Positions 7,464 to 14,870 are shown, counted from the stretch's first letter. The stretch: DNA of 44,066 bases from an uncultured Christensenellaceae bacterium (GCA_910587445.1 CAJULE010000019.1:1-44066), one strand, 5' to 3'. The notes: generated by a model from the letters alone, not told the origin. A program made the numbers and translations.

Positions 7464-8837
7464 GAGAGAGCCGACCGTGCGGGGGAAAAGCAAAGTATCC
7501 CTAATATTCTGCACGCCCGTGATGTACATCATTGCTCTGTCGAAGCCGAGACCGAAACCGCTGTGCGGAACGCTGCCGTATTTGCGCGTATCGAGATATT
7601 CGGTGTAGCCGTCGAGAGGCATACCGCGCTTTGTCATGGCGGCTTTGAGCTTTTCGAGATCCGCCTCGCGCTCGCTGCAACCGATTATTTCGCCTATTCC
7701 CGGCACGAGAAGATCGGTCGCCGCAACGGTCTTACCGTCGGGATTTTGTTTCATATAGAACGCCTTGATGTCGGCGGGATAATCGACTACGAAAAGCGGT
7801 TTTTTGAAGTACTCGTCGGTAAGATACTTTTCGTGCTCGGTCTGCAAATCGAGCCCCCACTCTACGGGATATGTGAACTGTCTGCCAGATTTTTTGAGGA
7901 TCTCGACTGCTTCGGTATAGGTGACGCGTCCGAAATCGCTGTTTAATACGTGATTGAGTTTTTCCTTAAGCCCCTTTTCGACCCAGCTGTCGAAGAAGTC
8001 TATTTCGTCGGGACAAGCGGAAATCGTATCCCGTATTATCGACTTTATGAAGTCCTCGGCTATCTCGATTATATCGTCGATGTCGGCAAAACACACCTCG
8101 GGCTCTATCTGCCAAAACTCTGCCGCATGGCGCGTAGTGTTGCTGTGCTCGGCACGGAAAGTCGGTCCGAACGTATAAATTCTTCCCAGCCCCATTGCCG
8201 CCATTTCGCCCTCGAGCTGCGCCGAAACGGTGAGACCAGCTTTCTTTCCGAAGAAGTCGTCCTTGTAATACTCGCTTTCGGTTTTGGCTTTGGCGTTCCA
8301 CTCTTTTGTAGTAACGCGGAACATCTCGCCCGCGCCCTCGCAGTCGCTTCCCGTAATGATCGGCGCATGAATGTACTTATAGCCGTTCCTCTTAAAATAC
8401 CCGTGCACGGCGTGAGAGAGTGCGTCGCGGACGGCAAACACCGCTTCGAAGTAGCGCGTGCGTGCGCGAAGGTGCGGGATCGTGCGCAAAAATTCGAGCG
8501 TGTGGCGCTTTTTCTGAAGAGGATAGTCGTCTGGGCAAGCTCCGAGAAGCTCGACCTTTTCGAGCTGTATCTCATAGCCGTTCTTTTCCGACTCGACATA
8601 TTTGCCTACGGCTTTGAGCGCGGTACCTACGGGCATAACGCTTTTAAGGCTGTCCTCGTCCACCTTGCCCTTTTCGGCAATAAGCTGCATATTTTTAAAC
8701 GCCGTTCCGTCGTTTATTTCGACAAACGCTATCGTCTTGGAGTCGCGCGCCGTGCGCACCCAACCGCAGACCGTAACGCTCTTTCCGACGTATTTATCGG
8801 GAGAAGAATAGAGTTCTTTAATGTCAATATGTTTCAT
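7461..8837 (-). CDS. asnS: Asparaginyl-tRNA synthetase
   Basis: This class IIb synthetase attaches asparagine to tRNA-Asn. From the ATG at 8837 it is 458 residues, close to clostridial AsnRS. The N-terminal OB fold (about 1-110, SVTVCGWVRTARDSKTIAFV) binds the anticodon; motif 2 is TFGPTFRAEHSNTTRHAAEF near residue 215 and motif 3 GFGLGFDRAMMYITGV near the C-terminus. The ATG at 8837 is chosen because GGAG lies 6 bases upstream and the sequence then starts MKHIDIKEL; the 19 extra codons upstream have no ribosome site. The gene stop lies inside a nested-palindrome element. AspRS and asparagine synthase are close by, forming an Asn/Asp supply cluster. Confidence 0.97.
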   Translation of the reverse strand: MKHIDIKELYSSPDKYVGKSVTVCGWVRTARDSKTIAFVEINDGTAFKNMQLIAEKGKVDEDSLKSVMPVGTALKAVGKYVESEKNGYEIQLEKVELLGACPDDYPLQKKRHTLEFLRTIPHLRARTRYFEAVFAVRDALSHAVHGYFKRNGYKYIHAPIITGSDCEGAGEMFRVTTKEWNAKAKTESEYYKDDFFGKKAGLTVSAQLEGEMAAMGLGRIYTFGPTFRAEHSNTTRHAAEFWQIEPEVCFADIDDIIEIAEDFIKSIIRDTISACPDEIDFFDSWVEKGLKEKLNHVLNSDFGRVTYTEAVEILKKSGRQFTYPVEWGLDLQTEHEKYLTDEYFKKPLFVVDYPADIKAFYMKQNPDGKTVAATDLLVPGIGEIIGCSEREADLEKLKAAMTKRGMPLDGYTEYLDTRKYGSVPHSGFGLGFDRAMMYITGVQNIRDTLLFPRTVGSL

Positions 8838-8865
8838 TATTACTCCATTGTTACTTTTTAAAAGC

Positions 8866-8894
8866 AACATAAAAATTTTTTTGTTTGTTGGCAA
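8866..8894 (-). promoter_or_regulatory. Possible promoter of asnS
   Basis: Minus strand TTGCCA (8894-8889) and TATGTT (8871-8866) have 17-bp spacing. The hexamers are weaker than those of other promoters in this window, so this is a candidate only. Confidence 0.4.
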
Positions 8895-8935
8895 CTAACT
8901 TGTTTCTTTCGCGAATGTAACACTTTGCACGCTGT

Positions 8936-9344
8936 TTGCGCCTTTTTTCGAAAAGGCTCTCGAAAAAGACAAGAAGTAACGATCGTTTATAGGATAACAA
9001 TCCCCTCAGTCGCCTATCGCCGACAGCTTCCCTTGCTAAAGGGAGCCTTTTTTATAGGTTTGGATTTCTCGACTTCGCTCGAAATGACATGAGGTGCCAC
9101 TGTCACCTTGAGCGTAGTCGAAATGTCTTTAGATTCCTCGACTTCGCTCGGAATGACATGAGGTGCCACTGTCACCTTGAGCGTAGTCGAAAGGTCTTTA
9201 GATTCCTCGACTTCGCTCGGAATGACAATGTAACAGATGACTTCGCTCGAAATGACAAAAGAAGAGTGCGCGACATGATACTTTCTTGTCACCTTGAGCG
9301 CAGTTCGTATTCGTGGAGTATATAAGCCGTCGGAAGAAGCTTTG
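8936..9344. repeat. Repeat array between asnS and aspS, with a 69-bp tandem repeat
   Basis: No gene is supported from 8838 to 9344. A GCGCCTTTTTTCGAAAAGG module lies at about 8938-8956, a double-hairpin module (CCCCTCAGTCGCC..., then CTTCCCTT/AAGGGAG with T run) at about 9002-9053, and a tandem repeat of period 69 bp at 9061-9228 (two full units and 30 bases of a third), each holding TCGACTTCGCTCG, AATGACATGAGGTGCC and GTCACCTTGAGCG. At 9302-9334 the end of a nested-palindrome element (TATATAAGCCGTCGG) is joined to this array just after aspS. Confidence 0.8.
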
Positions 9345-10709
9345 TTAAGGTCTCAATCTATCCACGCCGCGATATATGAATGTAACTTCGCGCACGTTCG
9401 TGTAACCCAAAAGGTTCATGAGCATACGTGTGAGACCGAAGCCGTAGCCGCCGTGCGGAGGACAGCCGTAGTTGAAGCACATGAGATAATCCTTAAGCCC
9501 GGAAGGCAGATTTTCGATAACGACTTCGCCTCTGTCATTCATTGCGGAAGCGGGTATGAGCCCCTTTTCTATGCCCTGTTTCACTATGACGGGGAAACGG
9601 TGTTCGCGCTGTGCGCCCGTCGTCACTTCGAGACCGTTCCACAGAAGGTCGAAGCTTAAGGTCTTAGTCGGGTCGGACGGCTTATACATATGATAGAACG
9701 GGCGAATCGAGGTCGGAAATTCCGTCACGAACACGAAATCGCTTCCCGCCTTTTCCTTGAAATATTTGCCGAGCAGGCGTTCCGCAGTCGGATCCAAATC
9801 GCCTTTGGTTTCGGGCGGAACTTCGTAGTCGAGCGACTTTATGATTTCCTTCGCTTCGTCCATGCTCACGCGCGGGAAGGGCGTCTTGGGCACAACTATA
9901 TCTCTGCCGAGCACTTCCTTTATCTCGTCGCCGTGCTTTTCCTTGACGCGCTTTATGAGGTAAGCTATCCATTCCTCCTCGAACTTCATTACGTCCTCAT
10001 ACGAGTCTATCCAGGCGAACTCGCAGTCTACGCTCGTGAACTCGGTGTCGTGGCGGGACGTGAACGACTTATTCGCGCGGAAAACCGGTCCTATCTCGAA
10101 CACCTTTTCGAAGCCTGCGGCGATCGCCATCTGCTTATAGAACTGCGGAGACTGAGCAAGATATGCCTTGCCGCCGAAGTAATTGAGCTCGAAAAGCTCG
10201 GCTCCCGATTCGCTCGGGTTGCCCATGAGCTTGGGCGAGTGAATTTCGGTAAATCCGTGATCTATCCAAAACTCGCGCATCGCCATTTCCGCCGTCGTCT
10301 GCACGCGGAAGATCAGCTGGTGTTCGCGGCTTCTCAGATCCAAGAAACGCCAATCGAGACGAAGATCGCGATTCGACTCGTTGAAATCGGTGAGGTCTAT
10401 GGGAAGATTGTTGTCGGCAAGGTTGGCTATCTCTATCTGTTCGGCGAGAAGCTCTACGCCGTTCAGCTTGACGAACGAATCGACGTGAACTTTTCCCTTT
10501 ATCTTGACCGACGATTCGAGCGTGAGCGAGCTTACCGTTTCGTTGAGCTTTTTATACTCCTCGCCCTTGAAGATCGTGACCTGCACCGACTCGGTGACGT
10601 CGCGCAGTATGACGAACTGCATTTTCTTAAGGTCTCTTACCTGCTTGACGAAGCCGGCTATTTCCACGGTCTCGCCGTCGTGTTGTTTTATTTCGCTTAT
10701 CTTGAGCAT
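9345..10709 (-). CDS. aspS: Aspartyl-tRNA synthetase, archaeal/eukaryotic type
   Basis: The enzyme charges tRNA-Asp, and in some members tRNA-Asn, with aspartate. At 454 residues it lacks the roughly 100-residue GAD insertion of typical bacterial AspRS and so belongs to the archaeal-type group. Visible parts: OB fold with AGFVKQVRDLKKMQFVILRD near residue 18, motif 2 GPVFRANKSFTSRHDTEFTS near 212, and motif 3 GCPPHGGYGFGLTRM near 420. The ATG at 10,709 follows CGGAGG; 21 extra upstream codons are excluded. Because asnS is encoded next door, direct Asn-tRNA synthesis is available, so a strictly tRNA-Asp-specific enzyme is plausible; the residue set that decides this cannot be judged safely by eye. 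Confidence 0.93.
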   Translation of the reverse strand: MLKISEIKQHDGETVEIAGFVKQVRDLKKMQFVILRDVTESVQVTIFKGEEYKKLNETVSSLTLESSVKIKGKVHVDSFVKLNGVELLAEQIEIANLADNNLPIDLTDFNESNRDLRLDWRFLDLRSREHQLIFRVQTTAEMAMREFWIDHGFTEIHSPKLMGNPSESGAELFELNYFGGKAYLAQSPQFYKQMAIAAGFEKVFEIGPVFRANKSFTSRHDTEFTSVDCEFAWIDSYEDVMKFEEEWIAYLIKRVKEKHGDEIKEVLGRDIVVPKTPFPRVSMDEAKEIIKSLDYEVPPETKGDLDPTAERLLGKYFKEKAGSDFVFVTEFPTSIRPFYHMYKPSDPTKTLSFDLLWNGLEVTTGAQREHRFPVIVKQGIEKGLIPASAMNDRGEVVIENLPSGLKDYLMCFNYGCPPHGGYGFGLTRMLMNLLGYTNVREVTFIYRGVDRLRP

Positions 10710-10743
10710 TTTAGCCTCCGAAATCTTTAAGATTACTTTATGT

Positions 10744-10772
10744 ATTTTACCATTCTTTATCGCTCTTGTCAA
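10744..10772 (-). promoter_or_regulatory. Promoter of aspS
   Basis: Minus strand TTGACA (10772-10767), 17-bp spacer and TAAAAT (10749-10744), 35 bases ahead of the ATG at 10,709. Confidence 0.85.
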
Positions 10773-10866
10773 TCGTTACGCAAAGAGCTTGAAACGATTT
10801 GTTCCGCCTTTTTTCGCTCGCTTTAGCACTTTATCAAAATAAATTCCCATCCGAGCGGCTTTTCGC

Positions 10867-10895
10867 TTGACTTTGCTCGCGCTTTAATGTATGAT
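10867..10895 (+). promoter_or_regulatory. Promoter of the asparagine synthase gene
   Basis: TTGACT (10867-10872), 17-bp spacer, TATGAT (10890-10895), about 30 bases ahead of the start codon and divergent from the aspS promoter. Confidence 0.75.
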
Positions 10896-10924
10896 AATTA
10901 AAATTCAAGGAGACTTATCCCCTT

Positions 10925-12505
10925 ATGTGTTCTATCTTCTGCCTTACAGACAAAGCCGTGAGCGCGGACGCCGCAAAAAAAGCGTTCGACAAAACGCTAT
11001 CGCGCGGACCCGATATGAGCGTTTTCGAGGAAACCGAAAACGGCTATGTCGGATTTCATCGCCTCGCAATCATGGGGCTCGACGAGCACGGTATGCAGCC
11101 GTTCCGATTCAAAAACAATTTCGTCGTCTGCAACGGCGAGCTGTACGGCTTCCGCAAGGAAAAGAAGATCCTCGAAAGCGAGGGCTATAGTTTTGTTTCG
11201 GGGAGCGATTGCGAGATAATACTCCCTATGTACGAGCTGTACGGCACCGAGATGTTCTCAAGGCTCGACGCGGAATTTGCCTGCGTCATTTACGACGGCG
11301 ACAAGAAAAAATACATAGCCGCACGCGACCCCATAGGCATTCGCCCGCTCTATTACGGCTATAGCGAAAAGGGCGGCATAGCCTTCGCGAGCGAGCCGAA
11401 AAACCTCGTATCCGTGTGCAAGGGAAAAGTCCTTCCCTTTCCGCCCGGACACTATTACGACGGCGAAAAGTTCGTATGCTATAACAATATAACGGCGACA
11501 AACAAGGTCATTTGCGACGAAAAGACCGCGCTCGGCGGAATACGCGAAAAGCTCACGGTCGGCGTAAAAAAGAGGCTCGATTCGGATGCGCCGCTCGGCT
11601 TTCTCCTTTCGGGTGGGCTGGATTCGTCGCTCGTCTGCGCCATAGGACAGAAGGTCGCGAAGTCGCCCATTCGCACGTTTGCCGTAGGCATGGATAAGGA
11701 CGCAATCGATCTCAAATACGCAAGACAGGTCGCGGACTATATCGGAAGCGATCACACCGAAATATTCATGACAAGAAAGGAAGTGCTCGGCAGTCTCGAG
11801 ACGGTCATAGAAGCGCTCGGGACGTTCGACATAACGACGATACGCGCGAGCATGGGAATGTACCTTATCTGCAAGAAAATACGCGAAACGACGGACGTAG
11901 AAGTGCTTTTGACCGGTGAAATTTCCGACGAACTGTTCGGGTATAAATACACGGACTTCGCGCCCTCGCCCGAGGCTTTTCAAGCAGAATCGGTAAAGCG
12001 CGTAAGCGAGCTGCATATGTACGACGTTCTGCGTGCGGACAGGTGCATTTCCGTAAATTCGCTCGAAGCACGCGTGCCGTTCGGCGATCTCGATTTCGTG
12101 CGCCACGTCATGAGTATAGATCCGAAACTCAAGATGAACACGCACGGCTGCGGCAAGTACCTTTTGCGCAAAGCGTTCGACGGAGACATTCTCCCCCATT
12201 CCATTCTGTTCCGCGAAAAAGCAGCGTTCTCCGACGCCGTGGGGCACTCCATGGTCGACGACCTCAAAGAGTATGCAAACGGTCTGTACGGCGACGACTG
12301 GGAAAAAGTCGCGGAAAAATACGCCTACCATTGCAAGCCGTTCACGAAAGAATCGCTTTTGTACCGCGAGATCTTCGAAAAGTTCTATCCTAATCAAGCG
12401 GGCATGATCGCGGACTTTTGGATGCCGAACAAGTCCTGGAAGGGTTGCGACGTGAACGACCCGTCCGCGCGCGTGCTTTCCAACTACGGCGACAGCGGAA
12501 AATAA
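10925..12505 (+). CDS. asnB: Asparagine synthase (glutamine-hydrolysing)
   Basis: AsnB converts aspartate to asparagine with ATP, using ammonia from glutamine. The 526-residue protein starts MCSIFCL; Cys2 is the expected glutaminase nucleophile after Met removal, which fixes the start at 10,925 even though AAGGAG lies 12 bases upstream. The N-terminal Ntn domain covers about 1-190 (RGPDMS, GFHRLAIMGLDE, NGELYG). The synthetase domain has the PP-loop LLSGGLDSSLV with Ser229-Ser235, then LLTGEISDELFGYKY and LEARVPFGDLDFV. It is slightly shorter than E. coli AsnB. Placed beside asnS and aspS it feeds asparagine to charging. A hairpin at 12,547-12,575 ends it. Confidence 0.95.
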   Translation: MCSIFCLTDKAVSADAAKKAFDKTLSRGPDMSVFEETENGYVGFHRLAIMGLDEHGMQPFRFKNNFVVCNGELYGFRKEKKILESEGYSFVSGSDCEIILPMYELYGTEMFSRLDAEFACVIYDGDKKKYIAARDPIGIRPLYYGYSEKGGIAFASEPKNLVSVCKGKVLPFPPGHYYDGEKFVCYNNITATNKVICDEKTALGGIREKLTVGVKKRLDSDAPLGFLLSGGLDSSLVCAIGQKVAKSPIRTFAVGMDKDAIDLKYARQVADYIGSDHTEIFMTRKEVLGSLETVIEALGTFDITTIRASMGMYLICKKIRETTDVEVLLTGEISDELFGYKYTDFAPSPEAFQAESVKRVSELHMYDVLRADRCISVNSLEARVPFGDLDFVRHVMSIDPKLKMNTHGCGKYLLRKAFDGDILPHSILFREKAAFSDAVGHSMVDDLKEYANGLYGDDWEKVAEKYAYHCKPFTKESLLYREIFEKFYPNQAGMIADFWMPNKSWKGCDVNDPSARVLSNYGDSGK

Positions 12506-12546
12506 ATACGCGAAACGCATATCGCCGAAAGAAACAATATCTACTG

Positions 12547-12575
12547 TAAAAGCGCGATCATCGATTACGCTTTTA
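12547..12575 (+). terminator. Likely terminator after asnB
   Basis: TAAAAGCG (12547-12554) pairs with CGCTTTTA (12568-12575), with CGAT/ATCG able to pair inside the loop; TATTTTGG follows. The T run is short, so strength is uncertain. Confidence 0.55.
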
Positions 12576-12614
12576 TATTTTGGTCGCGACACTCGGATTT
12601 GAAGCGGCGACGAT

Positions 12615-12643
12615 TTGACAACGGTCTGTTTTTGTGGTATAAT
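12615..12643 (+). promoter_or_regulatory. Consensus promoter of tRNA-Arg
   Basis: TTGACA (12615-12620) and TATAAT (12638-12643) are both perfect hexamers with a 17-bp spacer, 57 bases ahead of the tRNA. Confidence 0.9.
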
Positions 12644-12700
12644 GGCTTAGTCTTAAGGGAAACGCCGTTTTTTTCGCCGCTTTCCCCTCCCGGTCTCTAT

Positions 12701-12776
12701 GCACCCGTGGTGGAATTGGATACCATAAGAGCCTCCGACGCTCTCGGTTCGGGTTCGAGCCCCGACGGATGCACCA
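12701..12776 (+). tRNA. tRNA-Arg (anticodon CCG)
   Basis: The cloverleaf folds by hand. The acceptor is GCACCCG with CGGATGC, carrying one C-A mismatch at the fourth pair. The D arm is GTGG/CCAT. The anticodon stem AGAGC/GCTCT has loop CTCCGAC, giving anticodon CCG for codon CGG. The T arm is TCGGG-TTCGAGC-CCCGA, followed by discriminator A and encoded CCA. It has a consensus promoter upstream and a terminator immediately downstream, so it is a single-gene unit. The acceptor mismatch is unusual but the remaining stems are intact. Confidence 0.93.
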
Positions 12777-12812
12777 AAAAACCCGTGATTATAAACGAAA
12801 TCACGGGTTTTT
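12776..12812 (+). terminator. Terminator after tRNA-Arg, possibly shared with the opposite strand
   Basis: A 10-bp stem ACCCGTGATT/AATCACGGGT (12781-12790, 12799-12808) with an 8-base loop is flanked by A and T runs, so it can act in both directions and may also end the minus-strand RNase III-like gene. Confidence 0.85.
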
Positions 12813-12845
12813 GTCATGTCTTATTCTTTGACAAGATTTTCAGTA

Positions 12846-13301
12846 TCAAAATTGCATCCAGCTTTCCACAAGTTCACAGATCTTTCGGAAGTCTGCATTT
12901 TGCCGATATATCGCACCTAAAACCGCTTCAACCGTGGTGGCAATATACTTTGTGTTTTCGTTTTCAAAAGTTTCATAGCACTGTGGTATTTGTTTATTAT
13001 CTCTATCAAAGTTCATATAATCCAAAAGCCGATAATGTTTCGCTACTGTTTCAATTAAGAACTTATCCGTTTCGTATTTTTCCTTTTCTTTGGACAGCTG
13101 TTCATACTTATCCAACAACAGCGAACATAATGCAAATTTCAATAAAGCATCCCCGTAAGTTGCCAATTCATAGTTGGTTGCCTTTGGATCAATATCACAA
13201 TGATGCTCCCTTTTGTAAACTTCGCCATACGATTTACAGGTCAATGCACGGCATTCGGGATTACGTTTGTATTTCAATATGTATTCTTCAAAAATATCCA
13301 T
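12846..13301 (-). CDS. RNase III-fold protein lacking two catalytic acids and any dsRNA-binding domain
   Basis: The 151-residue protein aligns by eye with the RNase III catalytic domain: LTCKSYGE matches the THRSY region, NYELATYGDALL the NERLEFLGDA signature, and YIATTVEAVLGAIY the LADTVEALIGGVF helix. Asp51 and Glu125 keep two metal-binding acids, but the positions of E. coli Glu41 and Asp114 are Ala47 and Thr122. No dsRNA-binding domain follows. It may therefore bind structured RNA without normal cleavage, or cut by a changed mechanism. Its ATG shares one base with the stop of the upstream Cys-rich microprotein, so the two are translationally coupled. The DNA is AT-rich compared with its neighbours, suggesting transfer. 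Confidence 0.72.
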   Translation of the reverse strand: MDIFEEYILKYKRNPECRALTCKSYGEVYKREHHCDIDPKATNYELATYGDALLKFALCSLLLDKYEQLSKEKEKYETDKFLIETVAKHYRLLDYMNFDRDNKQIPQCYETFENENTKYIATTVEAVLGAIYRQNADFRKICELVESWMQF

Positions 13302-13417
13302 TATTCTCTTTCGCAGCCTTCACCAATGCGCACGACCTTATTCCAATATGAACACCAACACGTCCATACGTCATTTGTCCTCTGGCAATACGGACAATTA
13401 CCGCAACTATAATTCAT
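13301..13417 (-). CDS. Cys-rich 38-residue microprotein (zinc-ribbon-like)
   Basis: This gene is below usual ORF cut-offs. It reads MNYSCGNCPYC in its first 11 residues, then a Trp-rich part containing TCWCSYW, and ends GEGCERE. Cysteines lie at 5, 8, 11, 20, 22 and 35, giving CxxCxxC and CxC patterns typical of zinc knuckles or metal clusters. A strong AAGGAG lies 6 bases before the ATG (13,429-13,424). The stop TAA overlaps the ATG of the RNase III-like gene by one base (TAATG), a classic coupling arrangement, which argues for real translation. The function is unknown; a metal-dependent partner or co-factor for the RNase III-like protein is inference. Confidence 0.62.
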   Translation of the reverse strand: MNYSCGNCPYCQRTNDVWTCWCSYWNKVVRIGEGCERE

Positions 13418-13438
13418 TTATAACTCCTTAGCCCGAAT

Positions 13439-13515
13439 TTACATATCTATCCGAAACGTATATTTATCGTCATCTATAGTCATTACAGTAAAATTGTTCT
13501 CGCCGAGTCCTCGGA
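13439..13515 (-). other. Possible 3' remnant of an unidentified gene
   Basis: Just upstream of the microprotein, one minus-strand frame reads IRGLGENNFTVMTI followed by DDDKYTFRIDM and a TAA at 13,441-13,439. It looks protein-like but has no ribosome site and its frame runs back into the 3' end of the DUF2461 gene. It could be the tail of a gene truncated when the AT-rich segment joined here, or chance. The remaining gap has no clear terminator. Confidence 0.25.
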
Positions 13516-13518
13516 TTC

Positions 13519-14205
13519 TTACTGCCTCGAGGGCATTTCGAAGTCTTTGAGCGCTCGGTTGATAAAGTCGTTGAACGGCTTCATGAGTTCGAACAGTTCC
13601 ACGGAGCGGCGCAAGAAATTTTCGCCGTCGGCAACTTCTTCGTCCGTAAATAAATACTCGACATACCAGGACTTATACTTCAGATACTCTGCCTGAGGGT
13701 GATTCTTGTCGTAGCCCGAGGGGACATTTTTAAGCGACGTGCCTTTTACCGTAAAATGCTCTTTAAAACGGCTGTCGTTTATCACGGAGTTCCACTCGTC
13801 GCCGTGAGTCGAGATATAGTCGCGTACCATAGCCGTAGCGTCGGAAAACATATCGGCAAACAGACCTCCGCCCAAAAACGACCCGTTTCCCGTCTTTAGC
13901 ATTACGTAGTACCCGACGGGGATAGGCAGTTTGCCGCGTGACGAAATATGCGCGCGAAAGGACGGATTGTACGGAGACTTGTCCTTTGAAAAGCGCGTAT
14001 CACGCACCTGTTTGAACGTCAGTTCCTTGGGATCGAAGCCGAGCACGCTCGAATCGAACCCGCCTATGCCAATCATCAGCTTCCCGACGAAATCTTCAAA
14101 CGCCGCGGTCGCCTTTTGACGTTCGGCTTTATGATCGGCGTACCAACTGCGTTCGTTGTTTGCCGCAAGCTTTGCAAGATAGCTTAGCATGATTTCGGTG
14201 TGCAT
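13519..14205 (-). CDS. DUF2461 / TIGR02453 family protein
   Basis: The 228-residue protein matches the DUF2461 pattern: an N-terminal LAANNERSWYADHKAERQ (usual form: LxxNNxRxWFxxNK), a TFKQVRDTRFSKDKSPYN motif near residue 66, and a FLGGGLFADMFSD segment near 110. The family is widespread in bacteria and fungi and has no established biochemical role. The start is the first ATG; GGAGG is 13 bases upstream, longer than ideal. The gene lies 35 bp behind the TetR gene on the same strand, so the TetR promoter may drive both and the protein may belong to its regulon. Confidence 0.85.
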   Translation of the reverse strand: MHTEIMLSYLAKLAANNERSWYADHKAERQKATAAFEDFVGKLMIGIGGFDSSVLGFDPKELTFKQVRDTRFSKDKSPYNPSFRAHISSRGKLPIPVGYYVMLKTGNGSFLGGGLFADMFSDATAMVRDYISTHGDEWNSVINDSRFKEHFTVKGTSLKNVPSGYDKNHPQAEYLKYKSWYVEYLFTDEEVADGENFLRRSVELFELMKPFNDFINRALKDFEMPSRQ

Positions 14206-14240
14206 AATTGTAAATGTTCCTCCGTTACAAAAAAATCTTT

Positions 14241-14798
14241 TTAATTTCTCTGAGCCTTAACGAACGCCGCATATCCTTTTTCGAGAAAGTCCGCTATTTC
14301 TTCGTCGGATATATTCGCACCGCCCGTCGCCGTCATCGTCGCCACACCGTGCGTGAACACTATGAGCATGACGTATATCTGCTTTGCGCTTTCCGTCGGC
14401 AACCCGAGTTTTTCGGAAAGCCTCTTTGTCGCCTCTTTGTCCCCCATCCACTCGTAAATATCGTCGAAGTGATCGAGCCCGCTAAGCTCCCCGAAGAACA
14501 GCAGCTTGAAAAGGTTTGTCTCGTATTTGGCAAAAGCCACGTTAGCCTTTGCCATGCTCTCCAAAACAGCGGACTCGTCAACGCGCGAATAAATGAAATC
14601 GTTATAGAACTTCATGGCTTCGGAATATACGGCGGAGCGAAGCCCCTCCATATTTTTAAAACAGCTGTATATCGGCTGAACCGAATATCCCATTTCTTTT
14701 GCGAGACTCCTTGCGTTTACTTTGTCGAAGCCTCTCCTTCTCGTAAGCTCGAGTGCGCACCTGCATATCTCTTCCCTATTAACGGTTATTTTCGGCAT
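14241..14798 (-). CDS. TetR/AcrR-family transcriptional repressor
   Basis: The 185-residue protein has a TetR-type N-terminal helix-turn-helix (residues about 8-50: ICRCALELTRRRGFDKVNAR, then SLAKEMGYSVQPIYSCFKNM) and a divergent helical ligand-binding domain. It represses DNA as a dimer in the known family. A perfect promoter (14,842-14,870) precedes it, and a 32-bp symmetric operator overlaps the -10 box, so it very likely represses its own gene and the DUF2461 gene behind it. No transporter is adjacent, so the inducer is unknown. The recognition helix contains SVQPIYSCFKN, a normal TetR pattern. Confidence 0.88.
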   Translation of the reverse strand: MPKITVNREEICRCALELTRRRGFDKVNARSLAKEMGYSVQPIYSCFKNMEGLRSAVYSEAMKFYNDFIYSRVDESAVLESMAKANVAFAKYETNLFKLLFFGELSGLDHFDDIYEWMGDKEATKRLSEKLGLPTESAKQIYVMLIVFTHGVATMTATGGANISDEEIADFLEKGYAAFVKAQRN

Positions 14799-14813
14799 AC
14801 GGCGTCATCCTTT

Positions 14814-14845
14814 TAATTACATATGTTATATAACGCTTGTAATTA
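14814..14845. promoter_or_regulatory. TetR operator: nested 32-bp palindrome
   Basis: Outer arms TAATTACA (14814-14821) and TGTAATTA (14838-14845) share their exact centre (14829.5) with an inner 10-bp perfect palindrome GTTATATAAC (14825-14834). The site overlaps the -10 box of the tetR promoter and lies about 15 bases before the ATG, the expected place for autorepression. Confidence 0.75.
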
Positions 14846-14870
14846 TAAAACATATACAGCGGATTGTCAA
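14842..14870 (-). promoter_or_regulatory. Promoter of the TetR gene
   Basis: Minus strand TTGACA (14870-14865), 17-bp spacer, TATAAT (14847-14842); both hexamers are consensus. Confidence 0.88.

Noticed and set aside
9690..10730. Long plus-strand frame of 346 codons
   Set aside because: It lies antisense to aspS, has no ribosome site and shows no family motif; GC-rich coding DNA often gives such shadows. The same applies to the frame at 39,536-40,882 antisense to the topoisomerase A gene and to others antisense to asnS, gyrB and tyrA.
10710..10924. T-box riboswitch before aspS, asnB or other amino-acid genes
   Set aside because: No AGTA loop or GGGTGGNACCGCG T-box sequence was found, and leaders are too short (about 30-40 bases).
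12599..13351. Plus-strand frame of 250 codons over the tRNA
   Set aside because: It runs through the tRNA-Arg promoter, tRNA and terminator and is antisense to the RNase III-like gene.
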